Source: an uncultured Oscillospiraceae bacterium (GTDB lineage Bacteria; Bacillota; Clostridia; Oscillospirales; Ruminococcaceae). Taken from it: a stretch of DNA of 24,039 nucleotides. The translations under genes and the position numbers were made by a program. Below the pieces are notes generated by a model. That model had not been told where the DNA came from. It made no database searches and saw only the letters and a program-made list of their open reading frames with translations. Every line of letters begins with the position of its first letter. Position 1 is the stretch's first letter. Below, piece by piece: positions 14,229 through 22,474 of this stretch. The stretch covers positions 1 through 24,039 of the forward strand of contig URGV01000031.1 in assembly GCA_900547455.1 (NCBI GenBank). The letters run 5' to 3'.

Positions 14229-15407
14229 TTACGCTTTGTCGACAGCAGTCTGTCTGCCTGCCGCCTTCCAGAAGGCCAGCACGGTCAGCGCCAGCAGCAC
14301 CGCCGTGACCAGAAACGGCGTCAGGTCGCCGAACCGCTCCAGCAGAAGGCCGCTGACCAGCGAGGAGATCGTGCTGCCCAGGTTGATGCTGCAGGAATAC
14401 AGGCCGCTGAGCTGCCCGACGAGCGGGCTGGAAGCATCCTCCTGCTTTTCGGTGATCGAGAAGGAGAACACCGCGTCAATCGACAGGCACAGACCCGTGA
14501 CCGCCACCTGATAGCCTGCCCAGCCAAGGCCAAAAGAAACCGGTTGACGGCTGTTTGCCAAAAAGGCAAGGAAGAACAGCGCCAGCACCCCACAGCATAA
14601 AAACGCTTTTCTCTCCCCGATGCGCTTGACCTGCGCCCCGATTTTGGGCATCAGCCAGGTCAGCAGGCAGGAGGGGAGCAGACAGGTAAGGCCGATCAGC
14701 ATCATGTCCTCGCCGAAGCGCCCCATCATCACCAGCACAACCACCGCGCCCAGCATGTTGAGCGCCAGCGCCATCAGGGTGCGCACCGCGAGCAAGCCGC
14801 CCACCCGGCTTGCCAGCAGGGCGCGCCAATCCATTTTGGGGGCAGAGGGCTGAACTGCTGTCCCCTGGTCTGCGGGCAGGTCCTTGTAGTTGTTTGTAGC
14901 GCCCACCAAAGTCAGCACCGCGCACAGCAGGAAGAATGCCTTCCAGCCCTGCCCAAAGCCCAGCCAGGTGAGCAGCATGAAGTAGAGAAAAACGCCGTAC
15001 AGCGCGCCCCAATTGGAGGCCGCCGACTGCCTGCCGCGGTCGACCGCCATATTTTCCCCGCTGCGGTCGGCCAGCATGGCATAGGCCGACACCGCCAGCA
15101 GCGCCGACGCCGCACCGTCCAGCACCTGCGAACTGTACAGCAGCGCCGCGCCCTGCGCGAAGGCCAGCAGCAGGTAGGCGCCGCTCATCAGCACCAGCCC
15201 CGCCAAAAAGACTACCCTGCGTCCCACGCGGTCGCACAGCCGTCCGGAGATCAGCTTGCCCAGCAGCAAAAAGAGGCTGTGCAGTGCGAACATCCGGGTC
15301 GTCTGCGCCGGAGAAAAGCCGAGCCCGGTGCAGTAGATCGGCAGTAAAAAGGAAATCATCCAGTCTGGAAAACTGGACAGGGTCAGACTTTTGTTGATTG
15401 CTTTCAT
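14229..15407 (-). CDS. Major facilitator superfamily transporter
   Basis: A 392-residue integral membrane protein with about twelve hydrophobic segments in two halves, joined by a polar loop near 190-215 (NNYKDLPADQGTAVQPSAP). MFS motif A is GKLISGRLCDRVGRRVV (about 50-66) between helices 2 and 3. The second half has a weaker counterpart (PKIGAQVKRIGERKAF). It looks like a drug/metabolite proton antiporter, but the substrate cannot be deduced. GGGGAGAG precedes the ATG. It has its own promoter after the rpmA terminator and may be co-transcribed with obgE-mrnC, since no terminator is seen in the 94-bp gap to obgE. Confidence 0.9.
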   Translation of the reverse strand: MKAINKSLTLSSFPDWMISFLLPIYCTGLGFSPAQTTRMFALHSLFLLLGKLISGRLCDRVGRRVVFLAGLVLMSGAYLLLAFAQGAALLYSSQVLDGAASALLAVSAYAMLADRSGENMAVDRGRQSAASNWGALYGVFLYFMLLTWLGFGQGWKAFFLLCAVLTLVGATNNYKDLPADQGTAVQPSAPKMDWRALLASRVGGLLAVRTLMALALNMLGAVVVLVMMGRFGEDMMLIGLTCLLPSCLLTWLMPKIGAQVKRIGERKAFLCCGVLALFFLAFLANSRQPVSFGLGWAGYQVAVTGLCLSIDAVFSFSITEKQEDASSPLVGQLSGLYSCSINLGSTISSLVSGLLLERFGDLTPFLVTAVLLALTVLAFWKAAGRQTAVDKA

Positions 15408-15434
15408 TGTTCTCTCCCCTTCGCTTTTTCCTTC

Positions 15435-15463
15435 ATTGTACTACAGTGGGAGGAAAAAAGCAA
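15435..15463 (-). promoter_or_regulatory. Promoter of the MFS gene
   Basis: On the minus strand TTGCTT (15463-15458) and TACAAT (15440-15435), 17 nt apart, about 28 bp before the start codon. Confidence 0.6.
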
Positions 15464-15515
15464 GGTTTGCCTGCGCGCAGCCTGGCAGGCGGGCGCCGTC
15501 CTTTTAAGAAAGCTC

Positions 15516-15546
15516 AAAAAAATCCCGAGACAGTCATCTCGGGATT
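15516..15546 (-). terminator. Terminator of the rplU-prp-rpmA operon
   Basis: A 10-bp perfect stem, AATCCCGAGA (15521-15530) with TCTCGGGATT (15537-15546), is followed on the minus strand by a run of U. It lies 26 bp after the rpmA stop codon and separates the ribosomal protein operon from the MFS gene. Confidence 0.9.
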
Positions 15547-15572
15547 TTCTTCGCATAAAACTTGTTGTTCGA

Positions 15573-15854
15573 TTACTGAACCGGGATAACGCTTACTTTC
15601 TTGCGGTCGCGGCCCATGCGCTCGAATTTTACTTTGCCATCTTTGAGAGCGAACAGGGTATCGTCACTGCCGATGCCTACGTTCTCTCCTGGATGAATGT
15701 GGGTTCCTCTCTGACGGTAGAGGATGTTGCCAGCCAGTACAAACTGACCGTCAGCGCGTTTTGCGCCCAGACGCTTGGACTCAGAGTCACGGCCGTTCTT
15801 TGTGGAACCAACACCTTTTTTATGAGCAAAGAATTGCATGCTAAGTTTAAGCAT
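15573..15854 (-). CDS. rpmA: Large ribosomal subunit protein bL27 with cleavable N-terminus
   Basis: A 93-residue 50S protein whose mature N-terminus reaches the peptidyl transferase centre. The product begins MLKLSMQFF before [21 protein letters not shown]. In Bacillota this extension is removed between FF and A by the Prp protease, whose gene lies directly upstream. The core [19 protein letters not shown] and [16 protein letters not shown] is typical of L27. The ATG overlaps the last 8 nt of prp, and its GGAGG lies inside the prp coding sequence, suggesting translational coupling. Confidence 0.97.
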   Translation of the reverse strand: MLKLSMQFFAHKKGVGSTKNGRDSESKRLGAKRADGQFVLAGNILYRQRGTHIHPGENVGIGSDDTLFALKDGKVKFERMGRDRKKVSVIPVQ

Positions 15855-16176
15855 TGTTGTACACCTCCGAAAGATTTACCTGGATCGTCCCCTCATAGTC
15901 CTGTGCCAGCAGTCTCAGATGCAACAGCAGCGCCTGCAAAAACGGCTGCCCTTTTTCCCTTTGCCGGCTGGGGAGGGTGACACGGATTAAGTTTTCTTCT
16001 ACATCTACCTTGGCCGGCAGCTTCAGCACCTCTGTGATGCCGTTTGCAGTCAGCTGAACCGCCGAGGTCACCGAAGCACAGACAATGTCATGACCGTAGT
16101 CGTCATACCCTGCATGTCCGCTGACCGAAAAGGAGGTCAGCAACTCTCCGGATTTTGTAAACTCCACACGGATCAT
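15847..16176 (-). CDS. prp: Ribosomal-processing cysteine protease Prp
   Basis: A 109-residue cysteine protease (YsxB family) that cleaves the N-terminal extension of L27, known from Staphylococcus aureus. The catalytic pair is visible: [12 protein letters not shown] with His 21 and DIVCASVTS with Cys 33, the expected 12-residue separation. Its position between rplU and rpmA is the standard Bacillota order. Its ATG shares one base with the rplU stop codon (TAATG), so the three genes are translationally coupled. Confidence 0.95.
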   Translation of the reverse strand: MIRVEFTKSGELLTSFSVSGHAGYDDYGHDIVCASVTSAVQLTANGITEVLKLPAKVDVEENLIRVTLPSRQREKGQPFLQALLLHLRLLAQDYEGTIQVNLSEVYNNA

Positions 16177-16484
16177 TATGCGTTGATGGCAGTGATCTCA
16201 ACCTTGGTATATGGCTGTCTGTGGCCCATTTTGCGTTTGCTGTCCTTTTTGGATCTGTAGGTGAAGACAGTAACCTTTTTGCTCTTGCCGTTTTTGATGA
16301 CTTTACCGGCAACCTTTGCGCCCTCTACAACTGGGGTGCCTACTACCAGGCCATCTTCCTTGCCGACAGCAAGAACCTCGAACTCTACGTTCTCCTCTTC
16401 CTGAGCGTTCATCTTCTCAACGAAAACGACGTCGCCTACCGATACGCGATACTGTTTGCCGCCGGTTTTGATAATTGCGTACAT
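16176..16484 (-). CDS. rplU: Large ribosomal subunit protein bL21
   Basis: A 102-residue 50S protein bound to 23S rRNA. The start at ATG 16484 gives the canonical [18 protein letters not shown]; the longer reading to 16610 runs through the promoter and leader. The end has the L21 signature [25 protein letters not shown]. It is the first gene of the rplU-prp-rpmA operon, with a promoter and structured leader upstream. Confidence 0.97.
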   Translation of the reverse strand: MYAIIKTGGKQYRVSVGDVVFVEKMNAQEEENVEFEVLAVGKEDGLVVGTPVVEGAKVAGKVIKNGKSKKVTVFTYRSKKDSKRKMGHRQPYTKVEITAINA

Positions 16485-16489
16485 AACTG

Positions 16490-16575
16490 ATATACCTCTT
16501 TCTGTATAAACTCGCTGTCTTTCCAGGCGGCGGCCCCTCTTGAGCGCGCGCTTAAAAAGCCCGTAACATGCGGTA
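16490..16575 (-). promoter_or_regulatory. Candidate L21 leader (autoregulatory 5'-UTR)
   Basis: The roughly 90-nt leader between the rplU promoter and start codon is rich in pairing potential (TTACGGGCTTTTT, GCGCGCGC, then AAGAGGGGCCGCCGCC). Its position and a GGGCTTTTTAA-type segment resemble the L21 leader motif described upstream of rplU in Bacillota. I could not fold it, so the class assignment is tentative. Confidence 0.4.
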
Positions 16576-16581
16576 CAACTT

Positions 16582-16610
16582 ATCCTATCATATCTTTTTG
16601 GCTTTGTCAA
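16582..16610 (-). promoter_or_regulatory. Promoter of the rplU-prp-rpmA operon
   Basis: On the minus strand a perfect TTGACA (16610-16605), a 17-nt spacer and TAGGAT (16587-16582). Confidence 0.75.
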
Positions 16611-16703
16611 GCCGTTTTTTCCCGATTTGGTGCGATTTTTCCGCTTTGCTGCGGGGGCATTTTGTCCCGGCGGCGCGCAGGGTGCGATTTCCCCATCGGG
16701 GAA

Positions 16704-16741
16704 GAAAACAAAACGAGGGGAAGCGCCGATTCTTCCCCTCG
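16704..16741 (-). terminator. Terminator of the ymfF-ymfH-lgt-folD operon
   Basis: CGAGGGGAAG (16714-16723) pairs with CTTCCCCTCG (16732-16741). On the minus strand it is followed by TTTTGTTTTC. A second small hairpin, TTCCCC/GGGGAA (16689-16703), lies just beyond. It sits 8 bp after the folD stop codon. Confidence 0.88.
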
Positions 16742-16748
16742 CAAAAAC

Positions 16749-17597
16749 TTAGCTGTGATGTCTTTGGGCCGCCAGGATGGTGTTTTCCAGCAGCTCGGTG
16801 ATGGTCATCGGGCCGACGCCGCCCGGCACCGGTGTGATGAACGAGGCCTTTTCCTTGACTTCGTCGAAGTCGACGTCGCCGCACAGCTTGCCCAGCTCGT
16901 TGCGGTTCATGCCGACGTCGATGACCACCGCGCCCTCCTTGACCATGTCGGCGGTCAGGGTGTGGCGGTGTCCGGTGGCCACGATGACGATGTCCGCCTG
17001 GCGGGTCAGCTCGCCCAGATTTTGGGTCTTGGAGTGGCAGACGGTGACGGTGGCGTTGTGCCGGAGCAGCAGCGCCGCCATCGGCTTGCCGACGATGTTG
17101 CTGCGGCCGATGATGACGCAGTGCTTGCCGGCAATCTCGATGCCGTATTCTTTAAACATGGCGATGATGCCGCTCGGGGTGGCCGGGGCGTAGCAATCGT
17201 CGCCGATGCTGAGCAGGCCGACATTGACCGGATGGAACCCGTCCACATCCTTCTCGGGCAGGATGGAGCGCAGGACAACCTTCTCGTTGATCTGACCGGG
17301 CAGCGGCAGCTGCACCAGGATGCCATCCACCGTCCGGTCCTCGTTCAAGCCCTTGACCACATCCAGCAGCTCCTGCTGGGTGGTCTCCTCCGGCATTTTG
17401 ATGACCTCAGACTCGATGCCCACTTCCCCACAGGCCTTGTGTTTGTTGCGCACATAGACCTCTGAGGCGCTGTTGTTGCCAACCAGCACCACCACCAGCT
17501 TTGGCACAATGCCCTGCTGCCGCATCTGGGCAACGCGGTCCTTCATCTGCTCCTTGAGCTTTTTGGAAAGCTCCTTTCCATCAATAATGGTCGCCAT
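16749..17597 (-). CDS. folD: Bifunctional methylenetetrahydrofolate dehydrogenase/cyclohydrolase FolD
   Basis: A 282-residue cytosolic enzyme interconverting 5,10-methylene-, methenyl- and 10-formyl-tetrahydrofolate with NADP(H). Visible signatures are VGNNSASEVYVRNKHKAC (catalytic Lys near 53), VQLPLP, DVDGFHPVN, the Rossmann motif GRSNIVGKPMA (about 165-175) and PVPGGVGPMT. The length is normal. AAGGAGG precedes the ATG. It is the last gene of the operon with lgt 48 bp upstream. In an acetogen-related clostridium it would serve one-carbon metabolism and purine synthesis. Confidence 0.97.
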   Translation of the reverse strand: MATIIDGKELSKKLKEQMKDRVAQMRQQGIVPKLVVVLVGNNSASEVYVRNKHKACGEVGIESEVIKMPEETTQQELLDVVKGLNEDRTVDGILVQLPLPGQINEKVVLRSILPEKDVDGFHPVNVGLLSIGDDCYAPATPSGIIAMFKEYGIEIAGKHCVIIGRSNIVGKPMAALLLRHNATVTVCHSKTQNLGELTRQADIVIVATGHRHTLTADMVKEGAVVIDVGMNRNELGKLCGDVDFDEVKEKASFITPVPGGVGPMTITELLENTILAAQRHHS

Positions 17598-17645
17598 AAC
17601 GTTCCTCCTTACCTCATCAATTGTCCTTTTATTTTTCAGGAGAGC

Positions 17646-18749
17646 TTAATTCTTTTTCTCCTGTTCTTCGCTTTGTTCAACGCCGTCGGACTCCAGTTCT
17701 GGAGCATCCTGTTCCGGAGCAGTCTGCAACGTCTGCTCTGCTGCTTGCTCTGCGCCGTCCTGTGTTAAGGCTTCCTGGCTTGATGCCGCTGCAGGCTCCT
17801 CGGTCTGGCCGGCGTCCGCTTTCTTTTTATAAAACTCGCCGCGGGCGATCAGCTGGCCTTGCTCGCTGTCCACAAACAGCTGACGGCCGCCCGCCTTTTT
17901 GACCTTGCTGGTCTTGACAATCCAGATGATGGCCGCCACAACCGCCATCGCCGCCGCCAGCACCTGGGAGGCGCGCAGCAAGGTGCCGGGGATCATCAGG
18001 CTGTCGGTGCGCAGTCCCTCGATGACCGCCCTGCCCGCGCCGTACCACATCATATACAGCAGGGTCAGTTCGCCGTCAAACTTGCGGCGCCTGGTGTACC
18101 ACGCGATGAAGGCAAAGCCCAGCAAACACCAGAGCGACTCGTACAGGAAGGTGGGGTGAACCGGCATGTTCGGGTCGATGTCCATGCCGATGGCTTCCAG
18201 CTCCGCCTCGTGCTGGGTGAGATAGTCGGTGATGACCGACGAGGACATGCCCCAGGGGAGGCTGGTGTTGGCGCCGAAGGCCTCAATGTTGACAAAGTTT
18301 CCCCAGCGGCCGATGCCCTGGCCGATCAAAAAGCCGCCGACCACCAGGTCCAGCGCCGGCATGAACTTCACCCTGCGGATCTTGCACATCAAAAGGCCGA
18401 TCAGCACGCCGCCGATGAGGCCGCCATAGATGGCCATGCCGCCGCTGCGGGTGTTGAAGATCTGGCTGAGATTCTGTCCATAGTAGTCCCACTGCAAGAT
18501 CACATAGTAGGCCCTGGCTCCCACGATGCCGCCGATGGCGCCGCCCAAAATGACGTCGAGCATCCGGTCGGCGTCCACGCCAAACTCCCTGGCGCGGCGG
18601 CTGACGTACAAAATCGCCAAAATAAAGCCCAGCGCGATCAGGATGCCGTACCAGTATACCGGCAGGTCCCCAATCGAAAAGGCCACTCTGTTTACCTCAA
18701 AATCCAGCCCCAACCCGGGGAAGGAAACGGTGTTTGCTGTCTGTTCCAT
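17646..18749 (-). CDS. lgt: Prolipoprotein diacylglyceryl transferase Lgt with acidic C-terminal tail
   Basis: An integral membrane enzyme that transfers diacylglycerol from phosphatidylglycerol to the lipobox Cys of prolipoproteins. The Lgt signature GQGIGRWGNFVNIEAFG is near residues 141-157, preceded by SGGMAIYGGLIGG and followed by HPTFLYESLWCL and RAVIEGLRTDSL. About seven membrane helices occupy residues 20-280. The roughly 85-residue tail (283-367) is hydrophilic, rich in Gln/Glu/Ala, and absent from typical Lgt; with the C-terminus usually cytoplasmic it would face the cytosol. AAGGAG lies before the ATG. The gene is 23 bp downstream of ymfH. One likely substrate is the lipoprotein encoded at 4983-5543. 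Confidence 0.95.
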   Translation of the reverse strand: MEQTANTVSFPGLGLDFEVNRVAFSIGDLPVYWYGILIALGFILAILYVSRRAREFGVDADRMLDVILGGAIGGIVGARAYYVILQWDYYGQNLSQIFNTRSGGMAIYGGLIGGVLIGLLMCKIRRVKFMPALDLVVGGFLIGQGIGRWGNFVNIEAFGANTSLPWGMSSSVITDYLTQHEAELEAIGMDIDPNMPVHPTFLYESLWCLLGFAFIAWYTRRRKFDGELTLLYMMWYGAGRAVIEGLRTDSLMIPGTLLRASQVLAAAMAVVAAIIWIVKTSKVKKAGGRQLFVDSEQGQLIARGEFYKKKADAGQTEEPAAASSQEALTQDGAEQAAEQTLQTAPEQDAPELESDGVEQSEEQEKKN

Positions 18750-18772
18750 GAAAAATTGCTCCTTATTCTTTT

Positions 18773-20044
18773 TTATGCCATCACGATCGAAAGGCAGCTG
18801 TTCCCGGTGGAGAAGTCCTCCCGCAGGCGCTGCTCCAGCTGCTGCCGGGTGCAGTTTGCCACCATCTCGACCAGATCATAGACGCTGATGCCCGCAAAAT
18901 GACAGTTGGTCATCGCGCTCGCCAGCGAATCCGGGCGGCTGAACAGCCCCAGATAGCGGCCGTAGGTCGCCTTTTTGACCCGCTGGAAGGCTTCCGGGTC
19001 GATGCCGTTCTGCTGCACCTGCTCAAAGGCGCTGCAGACCCGCCTGTACACCTCGTCCGGGTCGCGCGACTCGCCCGAAACCATCGAGCACAGATAGTCC
19101 CGCCCCGCCATCGTCTCGCCGTAGATGCTGCCGTTGATCAGCCCATCGTTGTAGAGCTGGCGGTACAGCTCGGTGGTCTCCCCGGTGACGATGTCCAAAA
19201 GCATCTCGTCGAAGATGACGTTGCAGAAGTTGTTTTTCTGTCCGGCGTCCGGGCTCTTAAAACCGATATAGAACATCGGCAGCGCCACCGGCAGGTGCTG
19301 CACCACCCGCTTTCTGACGACGCTCTCCGGCTCCTGCTGCGGCCGGCGCACCGCCTCAAAGGGCGGCGCTTTTTTGAGCACCCGGTCCGCCACCTGCAGC
19401 GCCTCGTCGGGGTCAAAATTTCCCGAGACGGTCAGCACCATGTTGTGCAGGTTGTAGAAGGTGTTGTAGCAGCGGTAGAGCAGGTCGGCGTCGATCCTGG
19501 CAATCGACTCGATGGTGCCGGCGATGTCCACCTTGACACTATTGTTGTGGTAAAGGCTGTCCAGCAGGTTAAAGGTCACCCGCCAGCTCGGGTCGTCCTC
19601 ATACATGCGGATCTCCTGCCCGATGATGCCCTGCTCCTTCTCCACCGTCTCCTTGGTGAAGTAGGGGTGGGTCACGCAGTCCAGCAAAATCTCCAGCGAC
19701 TCCTGGAATTTGCCCGAGCAGGTGAACAGGTAGCAGGTCTTGTCGAAGCTGGTGAAGGCGTTGGCGGCGGCTCCGGTCTTGGCGTACCGGTCAAATGCGT
19801 CGCCGTCCTCGCTCTCAAACATCTTGTGCTCCAGGTAGTGGGCGATGCCCTCCGGCACCCGAATCTGCTCTCCCCTCTCCTTCGCCTGGAAGCAGGTGTC
19901 GACCGAGCCGTACTGGGTCGAGAACATGGCGTAGGTGGTGGAAAATCCCGGCATGGGGTAGAGCAGCATGGTCAGTCCCGACGGATGCTCCACCCGGATA
20001 TACTGTTCGCCCAGGTGCTTGTCCTGAATGATCTGGCTGCTCAT
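18773..20044 (-). CDS. ymfH: M16 family zinc peptidase, YmfH-like
   Basis: A 423-residue M16 (pitrilysin/insulinase) peptidase. The inverted zinc motif HYLEH is at residues 69-73, with the third ligand expected in EKEQGIIGQEI (Glu 137/144), so it should be catalytically competent. A second, inactive-type M16 half follows. The partner YmfF-like protein is encoded immediately upstream with a 1-nt gap (TAAGATG), as in B. subtilis ymfF-ymfH. Databases link this pair to the 5-aminopentanol modification of elongation factor P in Bacillus; that role is not visible from the sequence. The gene order M16-M16-lgt recurs in clostridia as far as I recall. Confidence 0.9.
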   Translation of the reverse strand: MSSQIIQDKHLGEQYIRVEHPSGLTMLLYPMPGFSTTYAMFSTQYGSVDTCFQAKERGEQIRVPEGIAHYLEHKMFESEDGDAFDRYAKTGAAANAFTSFDKTCYLFTCSGKFQESLEILLDCVTHPYFTKETVEKEQGIIGQEIRMYEDDPSWRVTFNLLDSLYHNNSVKVDIAGTIESIARIDADLLYRCYNTFYNLHNMVLTVSGNFDPDEALQVADRVLKKAPPFEAVRRPQQEPESVVRKRVVQHLPVALPMFYIGFKSPDAGQKNNFCNVIFDEMLLDIVTGETTELYRQLYNDGLINGSIYGETMAGRDYLCSMVSGESRDPDEVYRRVCSAFEQVQQNGIDPEAFQRVKKATYGRYLGLFSRPDSLASAMTNCHFAGISVYDLVEMVANCTRQQLEQRLREDFSTGNSCLSIVMA

Positions 20045-20045
20045 C

Positions 20046-21338
20046 TTATTCCCCCTCCTTTTCCTGTTCGTTTGGCATGAGCATATAGACGGTGTCCAGC
20101 TTGATGTTGTTTGCCACCTCGATGATCTCCTCGCGGGTCACCTGCTCGGAGAGCGCGATCTCCCCGTCAGGCGAAACCTGCGACTGGCCCAGATTCTGGG
20201 TCAGGTACCAGCTGTCCATCGCGCCCAGTGAATCGGTGGTCGCCTTGAGCGCGGTGCGGATATAGAGCTTGGTCTCCTCCAGCTCCTGGTCGGTAAACTG
20301 TCCCTGCTGCAGCAGTTCCAGCTGGTGCAGCACCTCGTCGCGGGCCTTTTCGGCGTTGGGGGCCTCCACGCCGCTGTCCACCATCATCATTCCGGAGATG
20401 CGGTCGTAGGCGGCGGAGCAGTAATAACACAGGCTGAGCTTTTCGCGCACATTTTTAAACAGCAGCGAATTTGCCGTCCCGCCAAACAGCGCCACCGCGA
20501 TGCGGGCGATGTTGGCCTTGCGGTAGCTGTCGATCTGCTCCACCCGGAAGCCCATCACCAGCTTGCCCTGCTTGACCTCCATCCGTTCGGTCTCTTTTTT
20601 AACCGGGCCCTGCTGATTACGGGCGCAGTTGGGGCTGACTTCAATCGGCTCGCGGCGCATCCCTGCAAACTTCTCGCGGAAAATCTCCTTTGCCGCCGAA
20701 GGGTCGCCGCAGCCCTCGAACATGATCTCGATGCGTGCGGTGCGGATCAGCTCCTCGTAGGCGGCCGCCGCGGACTCTGGGGTAATCTTTTCGGCGTCCT
20801 CTTTGTAGCCGTACTTTTTGATGGCGCAGCCCTCGCCCTGGCACATCACATCCCTGCAGCGGATCCAGGCGTAGGTGCGCTTGTCGTTGATCTCCGCCTG
20901 GATGGTGTCGAGCAGGTTCTGCTTTTCCAATTCGGTATTTTTTTTGTCAAATTTACCATCTGTAATATTAGGCTCCAGCAAAATTTCTGCCAGCAGCCCC
21001 GCGCAGGCGCGCACCATGTCCTCACCCTGGAGGGTGAAGCGGCTGTCGACGCCGATCATCCCCAACGCGATGATCTGATACTCGCCAAATTTATCCACGC
21101 CCGCCCCCAGCGACGCGCCGTACAGGTCGCACAGGCGCTTGTTGAGCCGGGTGAAGTCCGGACAGTTTTTGCTGCCCTGGCGCAGGATGAAGGGCACCAC
21201 CGCGCGGCCGGTGACCTTCTGCCGGTCCAGCTTGGCAATTAGGTTGACCGACATCCTGTTATGCTTAAATTTTTTGTCCGTGATTGCGGAAAAGTACACG
21301 CCGGGGGCGATGCACTCCCTTACAAGCGGATAGCTCAT
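20046..21338 (-). CDS. ymfF: M16 family protein without zinc motif, YmfF-like
   Basis: A 430-residue partner M16 protein. The start at ATG 21338 (MSYPLVRECIAPGVYF) has AGGAG 8 nt upstream; an ATG at 21362 would add eight residues. Where the active partner has HxxEH, this protein reads LRQGSKNCPDFTRLNKRLCDLYGA, so the zinc-binding residues are missing. The C-terminal half keeps the R-Y motif region typical of M16 (SLCYYCSAAYDRISGMMMVDSG). It probably forms a heterodimer with the YmfH-like protein, as in two-subunit M16 peptidases. It is the first gene of the ymfF-ymfH-lgt-folD operon. Confidence 0.88.
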   Translation of the reverse strand: MSYPLVRECIAPGVYFSAITDKKFKHNRMSVNLIAKLDRQKVTGRAVVPFILRQGSKNCPDFTRLNKRLCDLYGASLGAGVDKFGEYQIIALGMIGVDSRFTLQGEDMVRACAGLLAEILLEPNITDGKFDKKNTELEKQNLLDTIQAEINDKRTYAWIRCRDVMCQGEGCAIKKYGYKEDAEKITPESAAAAYEELIRTARIEIMFEGCGDPSAAKEIFREKFAGMRREPIEVSPNCARNQQGPVKKETERMEVKQGKLVMGFRVEQIDSYRKANIARIAVALFGGTANSLLFKNVREKLSLCYYCSAAYDRISGMMMVDSGVEAPNAEKARDEVLHQLELLQQGQFTDQELEETKLYIRTALKATTDSLGAMDSWYLTQNLGQSQVSPDGEIALSEQVTREEIIEVANNIKLDTVYMLMPNEQEKEGE

Positions 21339-21404
21339 CGGTTCATCTCCTACTTTTATCATTCACCATCGATCTGTTTTGGTAAAAAGCACATTCTGCT
21401 GTCT

Positions 21405-21413
21405 ATTATAGCA
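21405..21413 (-). promoter_or_regulatory. Extended -10 promoter of the ymfF operon
   Basis: On the minus strand TGCTATAAT forms an extended -10 (21413-21405) about 67 bp before the ymfF start. No good -35 is present at 16-18 nt spacing. Confidence 0.55.
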
Positions 21414-21510
21414 TATTCTTTTTGACGTTTCTACATACAGTCTGTGAACTTCGCTTTTTCTTTGCCAGCTCTTTTACCAGAAGAAGGCAAAGACGCCTTT
21501 GTTTTGTCCT

Positions 21511-21549
21511 CAAAAAAAGAGACCGCTTTTGGAGCGGTCTCTTTTTTTA
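21511..21549. terminator. Strong bidirectional terminator at the edge of the AT-rich island
   Basis: AGAGACCGCT (21518-21527) pairs with AGCGGTCTCT (21533-21542) and is flanked by seven A and seven T, so it can work in both directions. No ordinary gene ends next to it on either strand. On the minus strand it would end a transcript coming from the promoter at 22321-22349. Confidence 0.9.
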
Positions 21550-22320
21550 TATCAGGTTGTTTATTATCTCGATATGGGTTCTTTTTCGGGTGATCTTGTC
21601 TTCCGTCTTGAAAATCAGATTCTTAGTACATTGGTAGTTCCCTCGTCTGCTTCATATTCTTTCAGATAACCTTCGATTAATGGCTTTTGTGGAAATGCTT
21701 TCATTTTTTATCACATTACCTTTATGGCTCAATCACGTTTTCATGTTATCTTGTCAGCTGTAGCATTGGCTTCTTTTGTTTGGAAATTACCTTGCCGCAA
21801 ATCTGCTTATTTCATCGGTCTCACCTTTATCAATTCATTTGGTATCAATGTTAATTAGGTTTCTTTTCCAAAATCTATATTAACAATGAAAAGGTAATAT
21901 TATTTATTTTGATTGTCCGACTCGACAAATCGGATCAATTTGAAATTTGCATTTTTTTGTGGGGTTGCTTTTTCCCCTTTTGTGATATTCAGTTTTCATG
22001 ATTTTTTTAAAAGGTTTTTTCCTTTTCTTTCAGCAACTACATCCGCTGAAATCTTATTAAATATAAAACCCTGATAATCTTTTTCCATTTTTGCTTTGCT
22101 GATATTGCTTTCGATTTTGGTTATCCTGTTTTGAGATTTCTTTTGAAGTCTCTGTCTTCAGGTTTTCCAATCGCTTTGGAATGGATTTTGATTATCTTCT
22201 CTGGGTCTCCTCTGAGGAAACTCTGGATTCCTCAGAAAGAAGTGTAACTGGTTCTATTTCCATTTTCATAAGGAATCACCCTTTCTGTTTTATATTTAAT
22301 ATTACCTTTGTTGTGATTTT
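21550..22320 (-). other. AT-rich island without a normal gene
   Basis: This 0.77-kb stretch is far more AT-rich than the rest of the window and carries no ORF longer than about 50 codons. On the minus strand it is A-rich and lies between a consensus promoter and a strong terminator. It contains several short ATG-initiated frames: 22269-22192, 22088-21996, 21999-21904 (an ATGA overlap with the previous one) and 21704-21615. Only the first has a ribosome binding site. Lys/Glu/Gln-rich stretches in two alternating frames near 22190-22050 suggest either a frameshifted gene remnant or simple A-richness. I cannot assign a family. Confidence 0.6.
22192..22269 (-). CDS. Possible 25-codon leader or remnant ORF
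   Basis: It reads MKMEIEPVTLLSEESRV and on to a TAA, with AAAGGGTG about 8 nt before the ATG and a consensus promoter upstream. After the stop the same frame stays open for about 44 more codons rich in Lys, Gln and Asn. It may be a real small peptide gene or the 5' end of a gene broken by a nonsense mutation. Confidence 0.3.
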   Translation of the reverse strand: MKMEIEPVTLLSEESRVSSEETQRR

Positions 22321-22349
22321 ATTATACCCTATTCTTTAGCGTTTTTCAA
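22321..22349 (-). promoter_or_regulatory. Promoter reading into the AT-rich island
   Basis: On the minus strand TTGAAA (22349-22344), a 17-nt spacer and a perfect TATAAT (22326-22321). It diverges from the DUF1292 promoter at 22411-22438. Confidence 0.65.
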
Positions 22350-22410
22350 TAGTTCTTTTCAACAAATTTTAAATCTTTTATTGAACAAATTATAAAATCT
22401 GAGATTGTCA

Positions 22411-22438
22411 TTGACTTTGGCTGTCAAATTGCTATAAT
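22411..22438 (+). promoter_or_regulatory. Promoter of the DUF1292 gene
   Basis: TTGACT (22411-22416), a 16-nt spacer and TATAAT (22433-22438), with an extended TGC before the -10. Confidence 0.75.
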
Positions 22439-22474
22439 AGATATCGTAAGTTGCAGGAAAGGAAATGGTACCCG

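Noticed and set aside
12695..14308. 537-codon plus-strand open frame opposite obgE and mrnC
   Set aside because: It is a shadow of obgE, whose domains and motifs are unmistakable on the minus strand.
21422..21637. 71-codon plus-strand ORF after the ymfF promoter
   Set aside because: It reads through the bidirectional terminator at 21511-21549 and has no ribosome binding site or recognisable motif.
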